This document shows, piece after piece, positions 16,249 through 24,946 of a stretch of DNA of 38,066 nucleotides (position 1 is the first letter of the stretch; each line of letters opens with the position of its first letter). The stretch lies in the NCBI GenBank assembly GCA_025355965.1, contig JANXYR010000078.1, positions 1 to 38,066 of the forward strand, given 5' to 3'. The stretch is from Geobacteraceae bacterium. GTDB taxonomy: Bacteria; Desulfobacterota; Desulfuromonadia; Geobacterales; Pseudopelobacteraceae. The notes under the pieces were generated by a model. The model was given only the letters and a program-made list of their open reading frames with translations. It ran no database searches and had not been told where the DNA came from. Made by a program: the position numbers and the translations under genes.

Positions 16249-16277
16249 TTGACAATCACAAGTCCCGCGGATATAAA
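16249..16277 (+). promoter_or_regulatory. Sigma70 promoter of the M-box / magnesium operon
   Basis: TTGACA (16249-16254), exactly 17 bases, then TATAAA (16272-16277): a near-consensus sigma70 promoter. Transcription would start near 16284, just before the riboswitch aptamer at about 16291. Confidence 0.85.
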
Positions 16278-16290
16278 TTTTGCTTACATA

Positions 16291-16450
16291 TTCCTCGTTA
16301 GATTGAGGCGTTTGCACAAACAGATGCTACTACCCAGAAACGTCGAAAGACGCCAATGTGGTTACCAGGTTTTGCCGGATTAAGGCTTAACCCAATGTAG
16401 CTGGAAACTTTCCTACGTTGTGCACTGCCGAAAGTCAACCAGGGGGGAAG
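16291..16450 (+). ncRNA. M-box (ykoK-type) Mg2+ riboswitch aptamer
   Basis: The leader carries the conserved M-box blocks in order: the CGTTAGATTGAGGCG start, CTGCCC-like CTACTACCCAGAAA, CGTCGAAAGACGCCAATG, then a variable arm, AATGTAGCTGGAAAC, TTTCCTACGTTGTGCACTGC and CGAAAGTC. The closing P1 stem can form between TTCCTCGTT (16291-16299) and the AAC / GGGGAA segments near 16438-16449. M-box RNAs bind several Mg2+ ions and shut down downstream expression when Mg2+ is plentiful. A terminator follows and the next two genes are of Mg2+-transport type, which fits. Boundaries are approximate. Confidence 0.88.
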
Positions 16451-16470
16451 TGGTTTGGTCGCATTTTTGT

Positions 16471-16505
16471 AGAGGCCCTTTCTTCCCGAAAGGGCCTCTT
16501 TTAGT
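16471..16505 (+). terminator. Riboswitch-controlled intrinsic terminator
   Basis: AGAGGCCCTTT (16471-16481) pairs perfectly with AAAGGGCCTCT (16489-16499), loop CTTCCCG, followed by TTTTAGTTTT. It lies between the M-box aptamer and the MgtE-like start codon and so is the expected expression platform: formed at high Mg2+, avoided at low Mg2+. The alternative antiterminator pairing was not worked out. Confidence 0.85.
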
Positions 16506-16523
16506 TTTACAAAGGCTTGATTT

Positions 16524-17786
16524 ATGATGATTGAAATAAACGAAATCTATCTAAGTTCGGTCATCGGTCGCTCGGTGATCAACAGTAACGGTGATCAAAT
16601 CGGAATTTTGCGCGACCTGATCATGGTTCCGGGTGAAGTGTTCCCGGAGGTTTCCCACATTGTAATCAAATCACGTAAGGGGATAAAAACACTGCCATGG
16701 AGTGAGGTTTCGCTCTTTACTCACGTGGTGATTTCAATAGGAAGCGTCAAACCACAACGCCTGGACATGTATCTGCCAGAAGAAGGGGATATCCTCGTCA
16801 AGCGCGACCTGCTTGACAAGCAGATTGTTGATGTAGACGGAGCCAAAGTTGTTCGGGTTAATGACATAAAACTAGGAAAGTTGAATCATAAGCTTTGTAT
16901 TTTCTCAGTTGATATAGGATTTCGCGGGCTGCTCAGACGCCTAGGTTATGAACGCTTTGGAGAGAGTTTTGCCAAGGCGATCAAGCGCGACATACCACAT
17001 AGTGAGATCAGCTGGGAATATGTCCAACCGCTTGAAGCCAACTCCTCGAAACTGGCGCTTAAAATTGCCCGAGACCAGATGAACGAGATGCATCCTGCCG
17101 ATCTGGCCGACATCATAGAAAACATCCCCATCCAGAACATCCGTACAGTGCTTGACTCGATTGACGCTGAAACAACCGGTGAGACACTCTACGAGCTCGA
17201 ATCAGACATGCGTAACCTTGTCATCAGCCAACTGGACAATGAACAGATGAGCGACATTCTGGAGGAGATGGAACCGGACGAAGCCGCTGACGTACTAAGT
17301 GATCTGCCGGAACAGAAAGCGCAAGAGCTACTGGACATGATGGATCAGGAAAATGCCGAGGACATCCAGGAACTGCTGGAACACGAGGAGGATTCGGCTG
17401 GTGGCTTGATGAACCCGGACTACCTGAGACTAACATCGGACATCACGGTCGGACGGGCTTTAGAAATACTAAAGGAATGTGCCAATGAAGTCGAAACGAT
17501 CTTCTACGGGTATGTCGTCACAGCAGATGATCAACTCGAAGGAGTTGTCTCCCTTAAAGGGTTAATCATGAACCCACCGGAAACGCTTATTACCGATATC
17601 ATGGAAGAAAACATAAAATCCGTGCGTATTGATGCGGAACCGGAAAATATGCTGGAAACACTTGCCAAGTACGACCTTATTGCCATCCCGGTACTTGATT
17701 CCGAAGAAAAAATGGCCGGTATTGTCACAGTTGACGATGTGCTCGCTCATTACCTGCCACAGATTATTAAAATCAAGCGGCGCTAG
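16524..17786 (+). CDS. MgtE-like cytosolic protein (PRC barrel + MgtE-N + CBS pair, no membrane domain)
   Basis: 420 residues. Residues 1-85 form a PRC-barrel-like domain (GRSVINSNGDQIGILRDLIM), with a second related segment at about 88-165. Residues 185-290 are the MgtE N-domain superhelix (MHPADLADIIENIP; LEEMEPDEAADVLSDLPEQ), and 291-412 the CBS pair, opening with the MgtE signature EEDSAGGLMNPDYL. The protein ends at KIKRR just where MgtE channels begin their membrane domain, so it has only the Mg2+-sensing part. In MgtE the N and CBS domains bind Mg2+ at acidic sites and gate the channel. Here the next gene, 12 bases on, is an NRAMP-related transporter. I infer a sensor or gating subunit for it. 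Expression is under the M-box. Confidence 0.85.
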   Translation: MMIEINEIYLSSVIGRSVINSNGDQIGILRDLIMVPGEVFPEVSHIVIKSRKGIKTLPWSEVSLFTHVVISIGSVKPQRLDMYLPEEGDILVKRDLLDKQIVDVDGAKVVRVNDIKLGKLNHKLCIFSVDIGFRGLLRRLGYERFGESFAKAIKRDIPHSEISWEYVQPLEANSSKLALKIARDQMNEMHPADLADIIENIPIQNIRTVLDSIDAETTGETLYELESDMRNLVISQLDNEQMSDILEEMEPDEAADVLSDLPEQKAQELLDMMDQENAEDIQELLEHEEDSAGGLMNPDYLRLTSDITVGRALEILKECANEVETIFYGYVVTADDQLEGVVSLKGLIMNPPETLITDIMEENIKSVRIDAEPENMLETLAKYDLIAIPVLDSEEKMAGIVTVDDVLAHYLPQIIKIKRR

Positions 17787-17798
17787 AAACCGGTTACT

Positions 17799-19097
17799 AT
17801 GTTCAATTATATTTCACAATTCAGATTTTTGAAGCCACTCAAGAGCTTCAGCCCCCGGAATGTTATGATCTTCCTGGCCATTCTCGGGCCGGGAATCATC
17901 ACTGCCAATGTCGATAACGACGCTGGCGGCATCACTACATATTCTCTCGCTGCGGCCAACTACGGCTATTCCATACTATGGATGATGATACCGACCACGA
18001 TCGCACTGGTTGTGGTCCAGGAGATGTGCGCCAGAATGGGGGCCGTCACCGGCAAAGGCTTGTCGGACCTGATCCGTGAATCTTTCGGTGTTAAAGTCAC
18101 CTTCTACGTAATGATCGCACTGCTGCTGACCAACATGGGCAACTCCATCTCCGAATTTGCCGGTATAGCGGCCAGTCTTGAGATTTTCGGCATAAGCAAA
18201 TATATTTCTGTTCCGATCTGCGCAATCCTGGTCTGGCTCCTGATTGTCAAGGGATCTTACAAGGTCGTGGAAAAAGTATTTCTGGTAGCGTGCCTGGTTT
18301 ATATCGCCTATCCGATCGCCGCTTTTATGGCCGGTCCGAACTGGACAGTCGTCATGAAAGCGACCGTTACCCCTACATTCAAGACTGACAGCGCCTATCT
18401 GATGACGTTGATAGGTATCGTCGGCACGACCATTGCCCCCTGGATGCAGTTCTATCAACAGGCGGCGGTAGTTGAAAAAGGAATCACTGCCGATCAATAC
18501 AACTTTTCCCGTGTGGACGTTATATTCGGCTGCATCATGGCAATAGTGGTGGCATTCTTCATGATGGTTGCCTGCGCCTCAACCATTCACCTGCACGGAC
18601 TGAAGATAGAGACTGCCGCCGATGCGGCTTTGGCACTGAAGCCATTGGTCGGCCAATATGCCTCGACGCTGTTCGCGTTCGGTCTGTTCAACGCTTCGCT
18701 GTTTGGTGCCTGTATTCTGCCGCTTTCGACGGCCTATTACATTTGTGAAGGGATGGGGTGGGAATCAGGCGTAAACAAGGACTTTGATCAGGCTCCGCAG
18801 TTTTTCTGGCTGTTCACAATCATTATCATAATAAGTGCCGGACTAATCCTCATTCCTAATGCCCCGTTAATGACAATCATGTTTATCTCACAGGTTGTTA
18901 ACGGTGCAGTTCTGCCGTTTGTTCTTATTTTCATGATCAAACTGATCAATGATAAAAACCTGATGGGAACCTATGTCAACGGCCCGGTATTCAACTTTAT
19001 AGCCAGGCTTACAGTCGTGATTATGATCGTACTGACCGTTGTTATGACAGTCGACATAGCATTTCCGGGACTGATCAAACAGCTGATGGCATTTTAA
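17799..19097 (+). CDS. NRAMP-related transporter, probable Mg2+ importer (NRMT type)
   Basis: 432 residues, about 11 membrane segments, SLC11/NRAMP fold. Two diagnostic motifs depart from Mn2+/Fe2+ transporters: in segment 1 the canonical DPGN is replaced by VDNDAGG (Asp39, Asn40, Asp41), and in segment 6 the metal-binding Ala-x-x-Met-Pro-His is replaced by TTIAPWMQFYQQ (about 210-221), so the soft-metal Met ligand position changes. These changes match the bacterial NRAMP-related magnesium transporters described from Clostridium, which are also M-box controlled. Being downstream of an M-box here argues strongly for Mg2+. It ends 2 bases from the convergent HIT gene, with no hairpin between. 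Ribosome site weak, so probably translated by coupling. Confidence 0.87.
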   Translation: MFNYISQFRFLKPLKSFSPRNVMIFLAILGPGIITANVDNDAGGITTYSLAAANYGYSILWMMIPTTIALVVVQEMCARMGAVTGKGLSDLIRESFGVKVTFYVMIALLLTNMGNSISEFAGIAASLEIFGISKYISVPICAILVWLLIVKGSYKVVEKVFLVACLVYIAYPIAAFMAGPNWTVVMKATVTPTFKTDSAYLMTLIGIVGTTIAPWMQFYQQAAVVEKGITADQYNFSRVDVIFGCIMAIVVAFFMMVACASTIHLHGLKIETAADAALALKPLVGQYASTLFAFGLFNASLFGACILPLSTAYYICEGMGWESGVNKDFDQAPQFFWLFTIIIIISAGLILIPNAPLMTIMFISQVVNGAVLPFVLIFMIKLINDKNLMGTYVNGPVFNFIARLTVVIMIVLTVVMTVDIAFPGLIKQLMAF

Positions 19098-19099
19098 TA

Positions 19100-19444
19100 T
19101 TACCCTGGAGGCCAGGTAAATCCTCGCCCGGCCAGCAGATGAAAGTGAATATGAAAGACCGACTGACCAGCCCCAGCTCCGTTATTCTGCACGATCCGGA
19201 AACCTGATTCGGTATACCCCTTCTCGCGAGCAATTTCGCCCCCTTTCCGACAGGCATAACCAACCAGCGCATCTTCCTCAGTGGTCATATCAAGGCAGTT
19301 AATGAAATGTTTTTTCGGCAGCAACAGCAGGTGCAACGGCGCCTGTGGAGTAATATCCTCGATAACAAGAAGCTGTTCGTCCTCATACACCTTCTTTGAA
19401 GGTATTTCGCCATTAATGATTTTGCAGAAAATACAGTTTTCCAA
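19100..19444 (-). CDS. HIT-family nucleotide hydrolase (HinT-like)
   Basis: 114 residues, the usual size for HinT/YcfF purine nucleoside phosphoramidases. The N-terminal zinc-type CIFCKIINGEIPS and the catalytic triad HIHFHLLAG (H-x-H-x-H) are intact. The start is a TTG at 19444 with a strong AAGGAGGG site 5 bases upstream; no in-frame ATG fits as well. It follows tlyA by 11 bases and probably shares its transcript. Confidence 0.92.
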   Translation of the reverse strand: MENCIFCKIINGEIPSKKVYEDEQLLVIEDITPQAPLHLLLLPKKHFINCLDMTTEEDALVGYACRKGGEIAREKGYTESGFRIVQNNGAGAGQSVFHIHFHLLAGRGFTWPPG

Positions 19445-19455
19445 GTTATCCCTCC

Positions 19456-20190
19456 TTATGGCTTTTGTATAAGTATCAGAAATTCACGATTACCATCAGC
19501 TCCGGTGATTGGTGATTCACACCGTCCCAAGACCGTTAAGCCAAGATCAAGTACGGCCTGACTGACATCTTCTATAACTTTTTCATGGGCTGATGGGTCG
19601 CGTACAACCCCCCCCTTCCCTACTTCACCTTTACCGACTTCAAATTGCGGCTTGATCAAGGCGATTATTCTCCCACCAGGTTTCAACAGACCAACCGTAG
19701 CGGGAAGAACCTTGGACAGCGCAATGAACGAGGCGTCAATTACCGCCAGATCGGATAACTCATCAAGCTGATCAGGCGTAACTGTGCGAATATTGGTTCT
19801 CTCCATGCTGACGACGCGTGGGTCCTGTTGCAGCTTCCAAGCCAGCTGGCCATAGCCGACATCAATGGCAAAGACCTTGACCACACCCGCCTGCAGCAGG
19901 CAATCGGTAAAACCACCCGTGGAGGAACCGACGTCAACAGCGACCAAACCCGCAACATCAACACTAAAAGCATCCAGTGCCTTGCGAAGTTTGAGACCAC
20001 CCCGACTGACATAGGGAAGGTTCTCCCCTCTGAGACGAATGTCCGCATCAACCGCTACCTGCTGGCCGGCCTTGTCAACAGTGTGATCACCAACCACCAC
20101 CTGACCGGCCATAATCAGTGCGCGCGCCTTCTCGATCGAGAGGGCCAGACCGAGTTCTAAAATCAGTTTATCGAGGCGCTGTTTGGCCAT
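19456..20190 (-). CDS. tlyA: TlyA-family rRNA (cytidine-2'-O)-methyltransferase / hemolysin A family
   Basis: 244 residues: an N-terminal S4 RNA-binding domain (1-60, RLDKLILELGLALSIEKARALIMAG) and an FtsJ-like methyltransferase with the SAM motif VDVGSSTGGFTDCLL, the IDVGYGQL strand, AVIDASFIALSKVLP and IALIKPQFE. Characterised TlyA proteins 2'-O-methylate rRNA and affect capreomycin sensitivity; whether this member methylates 16S, 23S or both is not predictable. It lies behind the pyrE terminator, so it is likely transcribed from its own promoter or by read-through. Confidence 0.9.
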   Translation of the reverse strand: MAKQRLDKLILELGLALSIEKARALIMAGQVVVGDHTVDKAGQQVAVDADIRLRGENLPYVSRGGLKLRKALDAFSVDVAGLVAVDVGSSTGGFTDCLLQAGVVKVFAIDVGYGQLAWKLQQDPRVVSMERTNIRTVTPDQLDELSDLAVIDASFIALSKVLPATVGLLKPGGRIIALIKPQFEVGKGEVGKGGVVRDPSAHEKVIEDVSQAVLDLGLTVLGRCESPITGADGNREFLILIQKP

Positions 20191-20209
20191 TGTGGACTAT
20201 ATCCAATTT

Positions 20210-20242
20210 AAAAAAAGTCCCGCTGCACCGAGCGGGACTTTT
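20210..20242 (-). terminator. Terminator of the pur-pyr cluster (after pyrE)
   Basis: On the minus strand, AAAAGTCCCGCT pairs with AGCGGGACTTTT (20213-20224 with 20231-20242) across a 6-base loop and runs into seven T residues: a strong intrinsic terminator 9 bases beyond the pyrE stop. Confidence 0.9.
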
Positions 20243-20251
20243 CAAGATTTC

Positions 20252-20809
20252 TTACTCACCAACCAACTGACTCTTTGTAAAGAGCGATCTCAGCCAGTAC
20301 CCTTCGGCTTCAATATTCTCACGCCCACCCTCTTCGCGATCAACCAGAGTCACGATGCCGAGTACAACCAACCCCTCTTCCTCGGCACGGCGAACCGCCT
20401 TCATGGACGATCCGCCGGTGGTGACGACATCTTCCACGATAACAACCCTGGTTCCGGCAGGGAGGTTTTTGCGCCCTTCCAGCCACTGGCCGGTGCCGTG
20501 CCCTTTCGGCTCTTTGCGGATAATGAACGCATGCATGCTTTTGCCATCCAGATGAGCGGCAATCGATGTTGCTGTGGCGATCGGATCAGCCCCAAGGGTA
20601 ATACCGCCAACAGCCTGGACCCCTTCTACATCCTTGATGGTTTCATAAAACAGCTTGCCGACCAGAAAGCCGCCTTCCGCGTGCAGCGTAGTCTGCTTGC
20701 CATCGAAATAAAAGTCACTCTGACGACCGGAAGCCAGTGTTACCAGGCGTTTTTCATAAGACAATTCCAGTATGATTTTCTTCAGTTGTTCACGATCACT
20801 CATGTCCAT
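20252..20809 (-). CDS. pyrE: Orotate phosphoribosyltransferase
   Basis: Joins orotate to PRPP to give OMP in pyrimidine synthesis. 185 residues, the length of the bacterial short form. Visible are the [15 protein letters not shown] substrate region, IRKEPKGHG (PRPP-binding loop Lys residues) and the PRPP motif [19 protein letters not shown] lies just before the ATG at 20809, which overlaps the end of purF by 14 bases; the ATG at 20803 is an alternative. A pyrimidine gene at the end of a purine cluster joins the two PRPP-using pathways. Confidence 0.94.
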   Translation of the reverse strand: MDMSDREQLKKIILELSYEKRLVTLASGRQSDFYFDGKQTTLHAEGGFLVGKLFYETIKDVEGVQAVGGITLGADPIATATSIAAHLDGKSMHAFIIRKEPKGHGTGQWLEGRKNLPAGTRVVIVEDVVTTGGSSMKAVRRAEEEGLVVLGIVTLVDREEGGRENIEAEGYWLRSLFTKSQLVGE

Positions 20810-22223
20810 TCATCTCCTCTTCGAATAGTCCCTTCTGCAAAGTATCTGCAGGCTTGGGGAATGCAACCGGATAAGTCCCGGCAAAACAGGCTTTGCAATA
20901 ATGGGTGTTGCCATGTCCGATTGAGGAAATCAACCCCTCTTCGGACAGATATCCCAGAGTATCGGCAGTAACATAGCGACATATTTCATCAATTGTATGT
21001 GATGATGAAATCAGTTCCTTGCGATTCGGCGTATCGATGCCGTAATAGCAGGGATAGCTGGTAGGAGGAGATGAAATGCGCAGATGTACTTCCTTGGCAC
21101 CGGCATTGCGCACCATCTTGACAATTTTACGCGAGGTGGTGCCACGCACGATCGAATCATCGATTACGACAACCCGTTTGCCTTTAAGCAGCTCACGCAC
21201 CGGATTGAGTTTAATCTTGACCCCAAAATGGCGAATTGATTGAGCTGGCTCGATGAATGTCCGCCCGACATAGTGGTTACGGATCAACCCCAGCTCGAAC
21301 GGAATACCAGACTCCTCGGCATACCCCATGGCGGCGGGCACTCCGGAGTCCGGCACGGCAATCACGACGTCGGCATCCACCGGGTACTCGCGTGCCAACT
21401 GACGCCCAAGTTCTTTGCGAGCCAGATATACATTCCTGCCAAATATAGTTGAGTCGGGACGGGCAAAATAGACAAATTCAAAAATGCAAGGGGTTGGATC
21501 AATTTTTTTAAACGGGAACAGCGACTTGATACCACCGTCTTTGGTGCAGACAATCATTTCACCCGGTTCAATTTCGCGAATGAAGTCGGCTTCTATTAGA
21601 TCCAGTGCACAGCTTTCCGAGGCGACGACCCAAGCATCACCCAACTTGCCGAGGCATAACGGACGAAAACCGTTCGGATCTCGCACCGCAATCATGCGGG
21701 TCTCTGTCAGAAAGAGCAGACAATAGGCACCTTGGACACGTTTCAATGCTTCCACAATCCGATCAACGAGCGAGTTGGTCTTGTACGTGGCAATCAGATG
21801 GATGATAATTTCCGTATCCATCGTCGTCTGGAATATTGAACCGTAAGCCTCCAGCTCAGCCTTCAGCAGTTGCGCATTGACCAAGTTGCCGTTGTGAGCG
21901 ACCGCAATCGAACCACGCGAATAATCAACCATGATCGGCTGGACATTTTTCTCTACCGAAGCTCCGGCGGTCGAATAACGAACATGCCCGATGGCAGATT
22001 TACCAGGCAGTTTTTTGAAGACGTCCGGATTGCTGAATACATCCGCTACAAGCCCCATCCGCTTGTGAGCGTGCAGGGAATTACCATCTGAGGAGACAAT
22101 ACCGCAGCTTTCCTGACCGCGATGCTGCAGGGCGTAGAGACCGAGATAGGTCAGATTTGATGCTTCAGAGTGATTGTAGATACCGAAAACGCCGCATTCT
22201 TCTTGGGGACGGGATAGCTTCAT
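20796..22223 (-). CDS. purF: Amidophosphoribosyltransferase
   Basis: Committed step of purine synthesis: PRPP plus glutamine to phosphoribosylamine. 475 residues from the ATG at 22223, chosen for GTGGAG nine bases upstream; a GTG 15 bases earlier lacks a site. A short propeptide (MKLSRPQEE) precedes the catalytic Cys (CGVFGIY), as in the Bacillus-type enzyme that matures by self-cleavage. The four Cys ligands of the structural 4Fe-4S cluster appear to be kept ([32 protein letters not shown]). The PRPP motif is [14 protein letters not shown]. Confidence 0.95.
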   Translation of the reverse strand: MKLSRPQEECGVFGIYNHSEASNLTYLGLYALQHRGQESCGIVSSDGNSLHAHKRMGLVADVFSNPDVFKKLPGKSAIGHVRYSTAGASVEKNVQPIMVDYSRGSIAVAHNGNLVNAQLLKAELEAYGSIFQTTMDTEIIIHLIATYKTNSLVDRIVEALKRVQGAYCLLFLTETRMIAVRDPNGFRPLCLGKLGDAWVVASESCALDLIEADFIREIEPGEMIVCTKDGGIKSLFPFKKIDPTPCIFEFVYFARPDSTIFGRNVYLARKELGRQLAREYPVDADVVIAVPDSGVPAAMGYAEESGIPFELGLIRNHYVGRTFIEPAQSIRHFGVKIKLNPVRELLKGKRVVVIDDSIVRGTTSRKIVKMVRNAGAKEVHLRISSPPTSYPCYYGIDTPNRKELISSSHTIDEICRYVTADTLGYLSEEGLISSIGHGNTHYCKACFAGTYPVAFPKPADTLQKGLFEEEMNGHE

Positions 22224-22249
22224 AGATAAAGGCTCCACTATATTTTGAC

Positions 22250-23077
22250 TCAGACCAGATTATTTCTAACATATTCGGCGGCATTTTTATACAGGATCAA
22301 TCCGTCACCCTCTTCCGGCAACTCTTCTCTCGTCCAGCGTGGGTGCTGGGTGTAATGAACAAACGCCTCAGGATGCGGCATAAGACCCATCAGGCGACCG
22401 GTCGGGTCACACAGCGCTGCAATGGCGTTAGTTGAGCCGTTAGGATTGGCTGGAAACTCCATCGTTGCTTCGGCATAATCTGCGCCGCTGTAACGTAACA
22501 CAGCCAAATGCCCATCTTCAATCCGCGCCAGTGTAGCATCTGAATCGCAAAGAAACTTTCCTTCACCATGACGCACCGGGAGATAAATCCCTTTGTCAAT
22601 TCCACGGGTAAAAACACTCGGCGAGGATGAGTCAACCTGCAGATATGTCCATCGGTCCTGAAAACGGCCACAGTCATTATGAGTCAACGTGACGGTCTGG
22701 TTCAGATAATTGCCATCCCATCCCGGCAGCATCCCCATTTTTACCATCAACTGGAAACCGTTACATACCCCGAGGATCAACTTGCCATCGGCGATAAAAC
22801 GGGTAAATTGCTCTACAAGCTTTTCATCACAACCGACTACTGCGGCGTTTTTCAGGCGATTGGCTTGAGCCTTGGCGCTTCCCAGATCGTCCCCGTCGAG
22901 AAACCCACCAGTCAGATTTAGAAAATGAAAGTCGTCCAAGCGGATCTCACCGGAGAGAATCTCGGCAATATGGGCAATAACGGCTTCATCAAAGCCCCCC
23001 AGACGGCAGGCATGGGCAGCCTCCATCTCACAATTGGTACCGTTGCCGGTTATGACGATTGCGCGTGTCTGTTTCAT
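22250..23077 (-). CDS. purQ: Phosphoribosylformylglycinamidine synthase, glutaminase subunit
   Basis: Supplies ammonia from glutamine to PurL. 275 residues, class I glutamine amidotransferase with the catalytic triad Cys in [10 protein letters not shown] and His/Glu in [11 protein letters not shown]. It is about 45 residues longer than the usual small PurQ; with the 996-residue PurL the total (1271) is close to that of the single-chain E. coli-type enzyme (about 1295), suggesting a split version of the large form. recQ lies between purQ and purL. purF follows after 26 bases. Confidence 0.93.
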   Translation of the reverse strand: MKQTRAIVITGNGTNCEMEAAHACRLGGFDEAVIAHIAEILSGEIRLDDFHFLNLTGGFLDGDDLGSAKAQANRLKNAAVVGCDEKLVEQFTRFIADGKLILGVCNGFQLMVKMGMLPGWDGNYLNQTVTLTHNDCGRFQDRWTYLQVDSSSPSVFTRGIDKGIYLPVRHGEGKFLCDSDATLARIEDGHLAVLRYSGADYAEATMEFPANPNGSTNAIAALCDPTGRLMGLMPHPEAFVHYTQHPRWTREELPEEGDGLILYKNAAEYVRNNLV

Positions 23078-23131
23078 TGAGTCCTGTTCTCCTTAACGTT
23101 TGTACTGCTTAAGTTCCTCATCTATCTAATT

Positions 23132-24937
<1,806 letters not shown>

Positions 24938-24946
24938 AGGGTACGA

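Noticed and set aside
20183..20971. 262-codon plus-strand frame
   Set aside because: Antisense to pyrE and the end of purF, starting at the tlyA-pyrE gap; no motif supports it.
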